Assembly (NCBI GenBank): GCA_965661345.1
Contig: CBFIDK010000015.1
Location: 1 to 31,640 of the forward strand
Length of the DNA: 31,640 nucleotides
Direction: 5' to 3'
DNA from: GCA-2862585 sp965661345
GTDB lineage: Bacteria > Bacteroidota > Bacteroidia > Flavobacteriales > UBA7312
The notes beneath the pieces are model-generated. The model ran no database searches, was not told the origin of the DNA, and saw nothing but the letters and a program-made list of their open reading frames with translations. Positions 1 through 8,001 of this stretch are shown one piece after another. Every line of letters begins with the position of its first letter. The first letter of the stretch is position 1. Position numbers and translations under genes: made by a program.

Positions 1-868
1 GGGTGGCGTCAATACTCGAATATTCGTATTGGTTTGGGTTTTTTTCAAGGATGAAATTTTTGAAAGCGAAAGTGTTGTCGTAATTCAATTTGTCCTGGGC
101 TTGTGGGTCGGCGCCATCGCCGTCAAACATGTGTTCGCAAATGTCAACCTCTTGGGCAGCTAGGGCAATATCGTAAGTGTCAGTTGCCGAACACATGGCA
201 AAGAGGAAACCGCCACCAGCAGTAAATTCCCTAATTTTTAGGGCAACGGCTAGCTTAGCGTCCGAGACTTTAGTAAAGCCTAGTTTTTGAGCCGATTCTT
301 CAAAATCTTGTTTTTGCTTTCGGTACCATTCGGCATTTTTGTAAGCGGAATAAAATTTACCGTATTGTCCTGTAAAATCTTCATGGTGAAGGTGTAACCA
401 ATCGTAAAGGGGTAGAGAACCGTTAATGACTTCTTCATCGTACACTAAATCGTAGGGTATTTCGGCATAGGTAAGGGCTAGAGTCACGGCATCGTCCCAA
501 GGCAATTTGCTTTTAGGGGAATAAACGGCTATGCGAGGTACTTTTTCCAATTTCACTACATCTTGGTTGACTTCTGGACTAGCGATTTGAGTCAGTATTT
601 GAGTAGCCTGCACATCTGCAATTACTTCATAGGATACACCTCTTATTTTACATTCTTTCTCAAAGGCAATTTGGTATTTCAAAAGAAAACTACCACCTCT
701 ATAATTCAGTAACCAATCTACGGTCTGTTCATTTTCCAAAGTCCAATAGGCAATTCCGTATGCTTTCAGATGGTTGGCTTGAGCCTCGTCCATAGGAATG
801 AGCAAATAGGAGGCGAGGGCATTAAGTTGTCCAATACTAAATAAAAAAAGTAAAAGGTATCTGTACAT
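1..868 (-). CDS. Exported protein of the 'asparagine synthetase B' family of Bacteroidota, 3' end cut by the window
   Basis: An open frame runs from the ATG at 868 to the window edge (289 codons, no stop), so the C-terminus is missing. It begins with a hydrophobic signal-like segment (MYRYLLLFLFSIGQLNALAS). The body contains VPRIAVYSPKSKLPWDDAVT, a YDWLHLHHEDFTGQYGKF-type stretch, and GGGFLFAMCSATDTYDIALA. I recognise this as the family often labelled asparagine synthetase B next to dnaB in flavobacteria. The label is doubtful: an N-terminal catalytic Cys, as needed by a glutamine amidotransferase, is absent and a signal peptide is present instead. The start lies 1 nt after the dnaB stop, so it is probably cotranscribed with accA-dnaB. 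The enzymatic role is unknown. Confidence 0.65.
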   Translation of the reverse strand, partial: MYRYLLLFLFSIGQLNALASYLLIPMDEAQANHLKAYGIAYWTLENEQTVDWLLNYRGGSFLLKYQIAFEKECKIRGVSYEVIADVQATQILTQIASPEVNQDVVKLEKVPRIAVYSPKSKLPWDDAVTLALTYAEIPYDLVYDEEVINGSLPLYDWLHLHHEDFTGQYGKFYSAYKNAEWYRKQKQDFEESAQKLGFTKVSDAKLAVALKIREFTAGGGFLFAMCSATDTYDIALAAQEVDICEHMFDGDGADPQAQDKLNYDNTFAFKNFILEKNPNQYEYSSIDAT

Positions 869-869
869 T

Positions 870-2336
870 TTAGAAAGGCGCATCGTTATTCATACTAGAT
901 GGTAATACATCATCATTGCTGAATCCGAAGGCATCCAAATCGGTAAATTTAGCTAAGTGAGAAATGAACCTAAGCCTAATATTTTCTAAAGAACCGTTTC
1001 GGTGTTTGGCAATAATAATTTCGCCTTGACCTTGACAATCGGGATCTTGGCCTGGCGATGTATCGGGCCATTCTGTAAATCCGTAATAGTCTGGCCTATA
1101 AATGAAACATACAATATCGGCATCTTGCTCAATAGCACCCGATTCCCTAAGGTCGGATAGCATTGGGCGTTTGTCACCACCCCGTGTTTCTACCGCTCTA
1201 CTCAGCTGGGAAAGGGCGATGATAGGAATGTTTAATTCTTTGGCGATACTTTTCAAAGACCGTGAAATGGTACTAATTTCTTGTTCTCTATTTCCGCTCT
1301 TATTGGAATTACCGGCGTGCATTAATTGTAAATAGTCAATAATTACCATCTCTACACCATTATTTCGCACTAGTCTTCTGCATTTTGCCCTAAGCTCAAA
1401 GACCGTTAAGGCAGGCGTATCGTCAATGAATAATGGAGCTTCCGATAAAGAGGTTATCTGTTGGTTTAATTGAATCCATTCGTGGTCTTCCAAATTTCCC
1501 TTTCGTAGTTTTTCAGCAGGGATACCCGATTCACTAGAAATTAGACGGTTTACCAATTGAACGGATGACATTTCCAGAGAAAATACTGCTACGGGCTTCT
1601 TGAATTGAACGGCTGTATTTCGTGCCATTGACAGTACGAAAGCTGTTTTTCCCATACCAGGTCGAGCCGCCAAAATTACCAAGTCGGACTTTTGCCAACC
1701 CGAAGTAACTCTATCGAGGTCAGAAAAGCCTGAAGGCACACCGCTAAGTCCGTCTTCTTTATTTTTTATCTCTTCAATTTGTTCTAGGGCCTGACGTATA
1801 AGCGTACTCATCTTATCGTAATTCTTTCGGATATTTCCTTCGGAAATTTCAAACAAGCCTTGCTCGGCAGCATTTAGTAAATCAAAGACATCAGTAGTGT
1901 CGTCGTAAGCATCTTTTATGGTGGTAGATGAAATACGAATAAGCTCACGTTGAATGAATTTCTGAGCTATAATTCGGGCATGTGTTTCAATGTTTGCTGC
2001 CGAAGCGACACGTTCTGTTAATTTTGAGACAAAAGCAGCGCCACCAACATCCCTTAACTCGCCTTTTTGTTTCAGTAAATTGGTCACGGTAAGAATATCA
2101 ACGGGTTGGGTGCTGTTGAATAAATCTTCAATAGCAGAAAAGACCTTTTGATGCTCAGTTTGGTAAAAACTTTCTGGTTTTAATAATTCAATGGAATTCG
2201 ATAAAGCGTCATTGTCAATCATTAGCGCGCCAAGCACCGCTTGCTCGAGTTCTAAGGCCTGAGGAGGTAATTTCCCATCAGGGGAACTTAATACTTTTGG
2301 TTTACTTACTGTCTTTTTTGCTTTCTTCTTTTCCAT
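870..2336 (-). CDS. dnaB: Replicative DNA helicase DnaB
   Basis: This is the hexameric 5'-3' helicase that unwinds DNA at the replication fork. The N-terminal DnaB domain spans about residues 22-130. The RecA-like ATPase domain has Walker A ARPGMGKT (224-231), Walker B VIIDYLQLM (331-339), and the late motif RPMLSDLRESGAIEQDAD (390-407). The length of 488 residues is normal, and no intein interrupts the Walker A region. The start MEKKKAKKTVSKPK gives a short lysine-rich leader common in this phylum. It sits 9 nt downstream of accA and 1 nt upstream of the exported asparagine-synthetase-like gene, so the three probably form an operon. Confidence 0.97.
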   Translation of the reverse strand: MEKKKAKKTVSKPKVLSSPDGKLPPQALELEQAVLGALMIDNDALSNSIELLKPESFYQTEHQKVFSAIEDLFNSTQPVDILTVTNLLKQKGELRDVGGAAFVSKLTERVASAANIETHARIIAQKFIQRELIRISSTTIKDAYDDTTDVFDLLNAAEQGLFEISEGNIRKNYDKMSTLIRQALEQIEEIKNKEDGLSGVPSGFSDLDRVTSGWQKSDLVILAARPGMGKTAFVLSMARNTAVQFKKPVAVFSLEMSSVQLVNRLISSESGIPAEKLRKGNLEDHEWIQLNQQITSLSEAPLFIDDTPALTVFELRAKCRRLVRNNGVEMVIIDYLQLMHAGNSNKSGNREQEISTISRSLKSIAKELNIPIIALSQLSRAVETRGGDKRPMLSDLRESGAIEQDADIVCFIYRPDYYGFTEWPDTSPGQDPDCQGQGEIIIAKHRNGSLENIRLRFISHLAKFTDLDAFGFSNDDVLPSSMNNDAPF

Positions 2337-2345
2337 ATTCTAACA

Positions 2346-3302
2346 CTACTCCTTAAACACTCCCATGTTTCCAAATTTCTCTATTCGTTCACTAATACGC
2401 ACTTCGGCAGTTTTGCTTTCCAATTCTTTTGTGAATTCAAGAATGGACTTTTTTACTTCTTCACACATAAATTCAGTGTCTCTATGAGCACCTCCAAGAG
2501 GTTCACCAATAATTCCGTCAATCAAGCCGTTTTTCAGCATATCGTGTGAAGTCAACTTCAAGGCGTTGGCGGCTTGTTCTTTATAATCCCAACTTCTCCA
2601 TAAAATGGATGAGCACGATTCTGGTGAAATTACAGAATACCATGTGTTTTCAAGCATTATTACTTTATCGCCAATACCAATTCCTAATGCTCCTCCAGAA
2701 GCTCCTTCGCCAATTATGATACAGATGATGGGTACTTTTAACTGTATCATCTCTATTAAATTTCTAGCAATGGCTTCGCCTTGCCCTCTTTCCTCGGCTT
2801 CTAAGCCTGGATAAGCACCTGGCGTATCAATAAAAGTAACAACAGGTCTGTTGAACTTTTCGGCCATTTTCATGAGTCTTAAAGCTTTTCTGTAACCTTC
2901 GGGGTTTGCCATGCCAAAATTTCTATGTTGACGCATTTTGGTATTTTTTCCCTTTTGCTGACCAATAAGCATAAAAGTTTTGCCGTCAATCTTTGCCCAG
3001 CCTCCAATCATGGCCTTGTCGTCTTTTACAGATCTATCGCCGTGTAATTCAATAAAGTCGTCGGTAATAGATTCAATATATTCTAATGTATATGGACGTT
3101 GAGGGTGCCTGGAAATCTGGACCCTTTGCCATGCTGAAAGATCAGAATAAATCTCTTTCTTTTTCTTCTCTAATTTCTTTTTGAGGTCAGTAATTGTTTG
3201 TTTTATTTCAATGCCTTCTCTACCCAATTGCTCAGCTTGCTTGAGATTGTGCATTAAATCCTCAATTGGTTTTTCAAAATCTAGGTATTCTATGTCTGTC
3301 AT
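2346..3302 (-). CDS. accA: Acetyl-CoA carboxylase carboxyltransferase subunit alpha
   Basis: AccA pairs with AccD to transfer the carboxyl group from biotin to acetyl-CoA, making malonyl-CoA for fatty acid synthesis in the cytoplasm. The 318-residue length is normal. Diagnostic stretches are DDFIELHGDR (81-90), QQKGKNTKMRQHRNFGM (115-131), FIDTPGAYPGLEAEERGQGE (157-176) and GEGASGGALGIGIGDKV (198-214). An N-terminal coiled-coil-like Lys/Glu region precedes them. accD is not in the window, as is usual when the subunits are encoded apart. It heads the accA-dnaB transcript and is divergent from ispE across 101 nt. Confidence 0.96.
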   Translation of the reverse strand: MTDIEYLDFEKPIEDLMHNLKQAEQLGREGIEIKQTITDLKKKLEKKKKEIYSDLSAWQRVQISRHPQRPYTLEYIESITDDFIELHGDRSVKDDKAMIGGWAKIDGKTFMLIGQQKGKNTKMRQHRNFGMANPEGYRKALRLMKMAEKFNRPVVTFIDTPGAYPGLEAEERGQGEAIARNLIEMIQLKVPIICIIIGEGASGGALGIGIGDKVIMLENTWYSVISPESCSSILWRSWDYKEQAANALKLTSHDMLKNGLIDGIIGEPLGGAHRDTEFMCEEVKKSILEFTKELESKTAEVRISERIEKFGNMGVFKE

Positions 3303-3369
3303 TACTCGAGTAAATGTCGAAATTTTAAATAAATAAATAGAATTTCAAGTTTAGAAAAATTTATGTGAT

Positions 3370-3377
3370 TACTTTTG
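3370..3377 (+). promoter_or_regulatory. -7 promoter element of ispE
   Basis: TACTTTTG matches the Bacteroidota -7 consensus TAnnTTTG exactly. It ends 26 nt before the GTG start of ispE. I see no clear TTG at the expected -33 position; the nearest resemblance is GTTTAG at about 3350. Confidence 0.5.
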
Positions 3378-3403
3378 TCTTTTGACAATTAAATTTTTCA
3401 ACA

Positions 3404-4192
3404 GTGTTATTTTTTCCAAACGCAAAAATAAATATAGGATTAAATATCGTTTCTAAACGAGCGGATGGCTACCATAATTTAGAGACTATTTTTTATCCCA
3501 TTGGTTGGCAAGACGTATTGGAAATAATCCCTTCGTCATCACCTGGATTTGAGTGTAGCGGTATTGCCGTGGAAGGCGGAGAAAACCTCTGTGAAAAAGC
3601 CTTGAAATTGCTAAAGGCGGATTATGATTTGCCCGATGTATTTATTCACCTTCATAAAAATATTCCGACAGGCGCTGGGTTGGGAGGAGGCTCATCAGAT
3701 GCGGCCTTTACGCTAATGGGCTTAAATCAACTGTTTAATTTGGGTCAAAGCAAGCAAGAATTAAAGAAATATGCCCTTCGCCTTGGTGCCGATTGCCCCT
3801 TTTTTATAGACAACGTGCCTTCATTTGCCAGTGGAGTGGGAGAAGAACTAAAACCGATAGAGATAGATCTCAAAGGCTATTTTTTAGTGGTCGTAAAAGC
3901 CGATGTTTTTGTGTCAACTGCTGAGGCTTTTGCTGGAATTGTTCCAAAACCCTCTGCCTTTAATTTGGTTGATGACTTACAAAATCAATTGTCAGATTGG
4001 AGGTTAAAAAACGATTTTGAGGCAGGTATTTTCAAGCTTCACCCCAAACTTCAGGCTATAAAACAAACACTTCTTGAGGCTGGAGCGCTTTATGCTTCAA
4101 TGAGCGGTAGCGGCTCATCAATTTATGCTTTATTCTCTAGTAAACCGAGCTTAAATTTTAACAATGAGGCAGTGTTTTTTCAGCACCTTTAA
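3404..4192 (+). CDS. ispE: 4-diphosphocytidyl-2-C-methyl-D-erythritol kinase
   Basis: This GHMP-family kinase phosphorylates CDP-methylerythritol in the non-mevalonate (MEP) isoprenoid pathway. The substrate-binding start FPNAKINIGLNI contains the conserved Lys8. The ATP loop is PTGAGLGGGSSDAA (88-101), and the catalytic Asp is in LGADCPFFI (D130). A C-terminal GHMP motif follows (MSGSGSSIYALF). The length of 262 residues is at the short end of the family range. The start is GTG: residues 2-12 fit the family N-terminus and there is no better ATG. It is transcribed divergently from accA and followed by rpsA after 187 nt. Confidence 0.95.
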   Translation: MLFFPNAKINIGLNIVSKRADGYHNLETIFYPIGWQDVLEIIPSSSPGFECSGIAVEGGENLCEKALKLLKADYDLPDVFIHLHKNIPTGAGLGGGSSDAAFTLMGLNQLFNLGQSKQELKKYALRLGADCPFFIDNVPSFASGVGEELKPIEIDLKGYFLVVVKADVFVSTAEAFAGIVPKPSAFNLVDDLQNQLSDWRLKNDFEAGIFKLHPKLQAIKQTLLEAGALYASMSGSGSSIYALFSSKPSLNFNNEAVFFQHL

Positions 4193-4210
4193 GAGCCATA
4201 AGTAGTCCTC

Positions 4211-4222
4211 GATTAGCTAATC
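4211..4222. repeat. Perfect 12-bp palindrome between ispE and rpsA
   Basis: GATTAGCTAATC is fully self-complementary. It lies 18 nt after the ispE stop and is followed by an A-rich run rather than a T tract. It therefore does not look like a plus-strand terminator. It could be an operator half-site pair for rpsA, or chance. Confidence 0.4.
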
Positions 4223-4236
4223 AAGAAAAAAAACAG

Positions 4237-4263
4237 TTTGAACAGTATATTTTTATACATTTG
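4237..4263 (+). promoter_or_regulatory. Promoter of rpsA
   Basis: The -7 element TACATTTG (4256-4263) matches TAnnTTTG exactly. A TTTG at 4237-4240 could be the -33 element, although the 15-bp spacer is shorter than the usual 19-21. Transcription would begin near 4268, giving a leader of about 110 nt. Confidence 0.5.
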
Positions 4264-4267
4264 CAAA

Positions 4268-4379
4268 CCTTTTGCGAATAATTGAGGATAAAGGATAAAA
4301 AAACAAACTAATACACTTTCACGTATTTGTTCGCTCACCTCAAGCACTTACAGTGAAATACAAACTGAGACATTCTACT
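4268..4379 (+). promoter_or_regulatory. Long structured leader of rpsA (candidate autoregulatory region)
   Basis: This segment lies between the predicted transcription start and the rpsA ATG. It holds several short complementary pairs that exclude or cross one another: GCGAA (4274-4278) with TTCGC (4330-4334), TTGAGG (4282-4287) with CCTCAA (4338-4343), TTTCAC (4317-4322) with GTGAAA (4353-4358), and GTATTT (4323-4328) with AAATAC (4356-4361). The first two would form a pseudoknot. Ribosomal protein genes often carry such autoregulatory leaders, so this role is an inference. Confidence 0.3.
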
Positions 4380-6446
4380 ATGTCAGAAGAGAAAAAAACA
4401 GAAGCAGAAAAAACGACTAAAAAAGCCGCTGCTACTAAAAAAACTACTACAAAGAAAACGACTGCTAAAAAAACAGCAGCCAAAAAATCAGAAAAAGTAA
4501 AACCAACCGAAGAAGTTAAAGCCGTTGAAGAGGTGAAAACTACAGAAGAAGTTGTACAAGAAACTGCAACTGAAGAAGTTGTTGTTGAAGAAACAGCTGC
4601 TACGGAAGAAGTTGTTGCTGAAGAAACTGAAGCAAAAGAAGAAGAAACAGCAACTCCTGAAGCTAAAGAAGTTGAGCGAATGACTAGCGCAGAAGAAGAT
4701 AAAGACTTCGATTGGGAAATTTATGAAATGGGTACTGAAGAGTACACCAAAGACGAAAGAAGTGACTTAGAGAAAAACTATGAGTCTGCTCTAAGTACAA
4801 TTGATACGGACCAAGTTTTAGATGGTTCTGTAGTATCTATTACCGATAGAGAAGTTATTGTAAACATTAACTATAAGTCTGACGGTGTTATTTCAAGAAA
4901 TGAATTCCGATACAATGAGGAATTAAAAGCTGGCGATACTGTTGAGGTATTGGTAGAAAAGAAGGAAGACAAAAAAGGTCAGTTAATCCTTTCTCACAAG
5001 AAAGCAAGAGTTTTTCGTTCATGGGAAAGAGTTAACGAAGCTCATGATAAAGACATTGTTCTTGAAGGTCTTATCAAATGTAGAACAAAAGGTGGTATGA
5101 TTGTTGAGGTTCTAGGACTAGAAGCGTTCTTACCAGGTTCTCAAATTGATATTAAGCCTATCCGTGATTATGACGATTATGTAGGAAAGAAAATGGAATT
5201 CAAAGTGGTTAAAATTAATCATGAATTCCGTAACGTCGTAGTATCTCACAAAGCACTTATTGAGGCTGACTTAGAAGTACAGAAGAAAGAAATTATGTCT
5301 AAACTTGAAGTTGGACAGGTTCTTGAAGGTACAGTTAAAAACATTACATCTTATGGTGTCTTTATTGACTTAGGTGGTATTGACGGATTAATCCACATTA
5401 CTGACCTATCTTGGGGTAGAGTAAACCATCCAGATGAAATCGTTGAGCTAGATTCTACAATAAACGTAGTAATCTTAGAATTTGACGATGAAAAGAAAAG
5501 AATTCAATTAGGACTTAAGCAGCTTACTGCTCATCCTTGGGATGCTTTAGATGCAAAAGTTTCAATCGGTGATAAAATCAATGGAAAAGTAGTTGTAGTA
5601 GCAGATTACGGTGCTTTTGTTGAGGTTCAACCAGGAATTGAAGCATTAGTACACGTTTCAGAAATGTCATGGTCTACTCATTTAAGAAGCGCAAGCGACT
5701 TCCTAAAAGTAGGGCAAGAAATAGAAGCGCAAGTATTAACACTCGACAGAGAAGAGCGCAAAATGTCGCTTGGAATGAAGCAATTGCTACCAGACCCTTG
5801 GACAGAAATTAACTCTAAGTTCCCAGTAGGAAGTGATCAAAAAGTTATTGTACGTAACTTCACTAACTTCGGAATCTTTGTAGAACTTGAAGAAGGTGTT
5901 GATGGATTAATTCATATTTCTGACCTTTCTTGGGATAAGAAAATTAAGCACCCATCAGAGTTTACTAAAGTAGGCGAGAAGATAGATGCTAAAGTATTAG
6001 AAATCGACATGGAGTCTAGAAAATTAAGCTTAGGCGTTAAGCAATTATTAGACAACCCTTGGGACGGTTACGAATCAATATTCTCTGAAGGAACAGATTT
6101 AGAAGGTGAAGTTAAAGAGCTTACTAAAAATGGCGCTACCGTTTCGCTTACACATGGAGTTGAGGCATTTGCCCCTAAAAGACACCTGGTAAAAGAAGAC
6201 GATAGCAAAATTGAAGTAGGTGAGAAATTAACTTTCCGTGTACTTGAATTCCACAAAGATTCTCAAAAAATTATTGTGTCTCACACTGTAATTTTCAAAG
6301 AAGTACAGATGGAAGAAGCAAAAAGTACTAAGCAAAAAGTACAAAAAGTTCAGAAGACTCAACAAAAGAGTACTCTTGGAGATATGGACGAACTAATTGC
6401 TTTGAAAGAAAGTATGGATAAAGCAGAAAAGAAAAGTAAGAAGTAA
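4380..6446 (+). CDS. rpsA: 30S ribosomal protein S1
   Basis: Ribosomal protein S1 binds mRNA on the small subunit and promotes initiation, which matters in a phylum that hardly uses Shine-Dalgarno pairing. Six S1 (OB-fold) repeats are visible, among them DGSVVSITDREVIVNI, EGTVKNITSYGVFIDLGG, KVIVRNFTNFGIFVELEE and EGEVKELTKNGATVSL. The first ~105 residues are a low-complexity Lys/Thr/Ala block followed by a Glu/Val block, which brings the length to 688. I chose the ATG at 4380 (MSEEKKTE). A GTG at 4353 in frame would add nine atypical residues and lies in the leader. A strong terminator follows. Confidence 0.95.
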   Translation: MSEEKKTEAEKTTKKAAATKKTTTKKTTAKKTAAKKSEKVKPTEEVKAVEEVKTTEEVVQETATEEVVVEETAATEEVVAEETEAKEEETATPEAKEVERMTSAEEDKDFDWEIYEMGTEEYTKDERSDLEKNYESALSTIDTDQVLDGSVVSITDREVIVNINYKSDGVISRNEFRYNEELKAGDTVEVLVEKKEDKKGQLILSHKKARVFRSWERVNEAHDKDIVLEGLIKCRTKGGMIVEVLGLEAFLPGSQIDIKPIRDYDDYVGKKMEFKVVKINHEFRNVVVSHKALIEADLEVQKKEIMSKLEVGQVLEGTVKNITSYGVFIDLGGIDGLIHITDLSWGRVNHPDEIVELDSTINVVILEFDDEKKRIQLGLKQLTAHPWDALDAKVSIGDKINGKVVVVADYGAFVEVQPGIEALVHVSEMSWSTHLRSASDFLKVGQEIEAQVLTLDREERKMSLGMKQLLPDPWTEINSKFPVGSDQKVIVRNFTNFGIFVELEEGVDGLIHISDLSWDKKIKHPSEFTKVGEKIDAKVLEIDMESRKLSLGVKQLLDNPWDGYESIFSEGTDLEGEVKELTKNGATVSLTHGVEAFAPKRHLVKEDDSKIEVGEKLTFRVLEFHKDSQKIIVSHTVIFKEVQMEEAKSTKQKVQKVQKTQQKSTLGDMDELIALKESMDKAEKKSKK

Positions 6447-6467
6447 TTCCCAATTTTCATAAAATTA

Positions 6468-6500
6468 AAAGGCCTTATGTTTCATAAGGTCTTTTTTTTT
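6468..6500 (+). terminator. Rho-independent terminator of rpsA
   Basis: An 11-bp stem (6469-6479 with 6483-6493, one G-U pair, TTT loop) is followed by a run of nine T ending at 6500. It closes rpsA, and pyrR is read from a separate promoter just downstream. Confidence 0.85.
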
Positions 6501-6521
6501 ACACCGTACAATTTTTTAATT

Positions 6522-6529
6522 TATATTTG
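6522..6529 (+). promoter_or_regulatory. -7 promoter element of pyrR
   Basis: TATATTTG matches TAnnTTTG exactly and ends 9 nt before the pyrR ATG. Transcription would begin within a few bases of the start codon, leaving essentially no leader. Confidence 0.6.
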
Positions 6530-6538
6530 CCCTTTGAA

Positions 6539-7069
6539 ATGAGCAAGCCCAAAAGCATACTCGATCATCAACAACTACAAATCATAATCAATAGATTGTG
6601 CCATCAGCTAGTTGAAAACCACAACGACTTTTCTAATACTGTTCTAATTGGTCTACAACCAAGAGGTATTCATTTGTGCAGCCGTATAAAAGAATCGCTA
6701 GAAAGAAATTTCCCTGACTATAAATTAGAAATAGGTAGTTTGGACATTACCTTTTACAGAGATGATTTTAGAAGGAGAGACGGCCTATTAGTGGCTAATA
6801 GTACTACAATTCAAACTTCTTTAGAAGGCAAAAAGATTGTTCTAATTGATGACGTCCTTTACACAGGAAGATCGGTCAGAGCCGCTTTGGACGCACTTCA
6901 CGATTATGGACGTCCAATTTCAGTAGAACTCATGGTATTAATTGATCGTCGATTGAGTAGGCATGTGCCTATTCAGCCAAATTATGTTGGACACACTATA
7001 GATGTTGTAGCAGATGAAAGAGTATCGGTAGAATGGGGGAATAACGAACGTGTAATTTTGAAAAGTTAA
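6539..7069 (+). CDS. pyrR: PyrR-type pyrimidine regulator / uracil phosphoribosyltransferase
   Basis: PyrR proteins are type I phosphoribosyltransferases. They convert uracil and PRPP to UMP and in many bacteria also bind pyr mRNA to control attenuation. The PRPP-binding loop VLIDDVLYTGRSVRAALDAL is canonical for PyrR, and the 176-residue length is normal. I chose the ATG at 6539 (MSKPKSIL); an in-frame TTG at 6527 falls inside the promoter. The stop overlaps the pyrB start by 1 nt (TAATG), so translation is coupled. No attenuator-like hairpin fits before pyrR or between pyrR and pyrB, so RNA-based control of this operon is doubtful. Confidence 0.93.
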   Translation: MSKPKSILDHQQLQIIINRLCHQLVENHNDFSNTVLIGLQPRGIHLCSRIKESLERNFPDYKLEIGSLDITFYRDDFRRRDGLLVANSTTIQTSLEGKKIVLIDDVLYTGRSVRAALDALHDYGRPISVELMVLIDRRLSRHVPIQPNYVGHTIDVVADERVSVEWGNNERVILKS

Positions 7070-7998
7070 TGAGTACTCTAAGTGTTAAGCACCTATTAGG
7101 AATTAAAAATCTTCAAAAAGAAGATATTGAACTTATATTTAACACTGCTGACAACTTCAAAGAAGTTATCAATCGCCCAATTCGAAAAGTTCCTTCACTA
7201 CGAGATATTACAGTTGCCAATTTATTTTTTGAAAACTCGACACGCACCAAGCTGTCGTTTGAATTAGCAGAAAAACGATTGTCAGCCGATACCTTAAACT
7301 TTTCAGCAGCTTCTTCATCCGTAAAAAAAGGAGAAACATTAGTTGATACGGTCAATAATATACTCGCAATGAAAGTTGATATGCTTGTTATGCGTCATCC
7401 TGATGCAGGCGCGGCTACCTTTCTTTCTAACCACATAGATGTACCCATAGTAAACGCCGGAGATGGCGCGCATGAACACCCCACACAAGCCTTGTTAGAT
7501 GCTTATTCAATACGAGAGAAATTAGGCTCAGTAAAAGGTAAAAAAGTTGTAATTGTTGGCGATATTCTTCACTCAAGAGTAGCGCTATCTAATATTTTCT
7601 GCTTGCAAAAATTAGGTGCCGAAGTAAAAGTATGTGGGCCATCTACACTAATGCCAAAGTATATAGAATCTTTAGGTGTTATCTATGAACCTGATTTGAT
7701 GAAAGCTTTGGAATGGTGTGATGTGGCCAATATGCTTCGTATTCAACTCGAACGCCAAGACACCAAGTTCTTTCCTTCTAAAAAAGAATATTCCATGATG
7801 TATGGTCTAAATAAAGAACGATTGGACTCTATATCAAAGCAAATTACTGTGATGCACCCTGGTCCGATTAACAGAGGAGTAGAAATTACTTCTGATGTTG
7901 CCGACTCTAAACAATCCATCATTTTACAACAGGTAGAAAACGGTGTGGCAATCAGAATGGCAGTTTTATATTTGTTGGCGAATTCCATAAAAAAATAG
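7069..7998 (+). CDS. pyrB: Aspartate carbamoyltransferase catalytic subunit
   Basis: PyrB condenses aspartate with carbamoyl phosphate, the committed step of pyrimidine synthesis. The carbamoyl-phosphate motif FFENSTRTKLSFELA is present near residues 52-66. Further conserved blocks are HPTQALLDAYSIRE and VMHPGPINRGVEI near the C-terminus. The length of 309 residues is normal for the catalytic chain. No pyrI regulatory chain follows. The gene is coupled to pyrR by a 1-nt overlap and followed after 3 nt by the STAS-like gene. Confidence 0.96.
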   Translation: MSTLSVKHLLGIKNLQKEDIELIFNTADNFKEVINRPIRKVPSLRDITVANLFFENSTRTKLSFELAEKRLSADTLNFSAASSSVKKGETLVDTVNNILAMKVDMLVMRHPDAGAATFLSNHIDVPIVNAGDGAHEHPTQALLDAYSIREKLGSVKGKKVVIVGDILHSRVALSNIFCLQKLGAEVKVCGPSTLMPKYIESLGVIYEPDLMKALEWCDVANMLRIQLERQDTKFFPSKKEYSMMYGLNKERLDSISKQITVMHPGPINRGVEITSDVADSKQSIILQQVENGVAIRMAVLYLLANSIKK

Positions 7999-8001
7999 AA
8001 C

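Noticed and set aside
4353..4379. GTG at 4353 as the rpsA start
   Set aside because: It adds nine residues unlike S1 N-termini and lies in a leader with possible pairing; the ATG at 4380 (MSEEKKTE) is a typical start.
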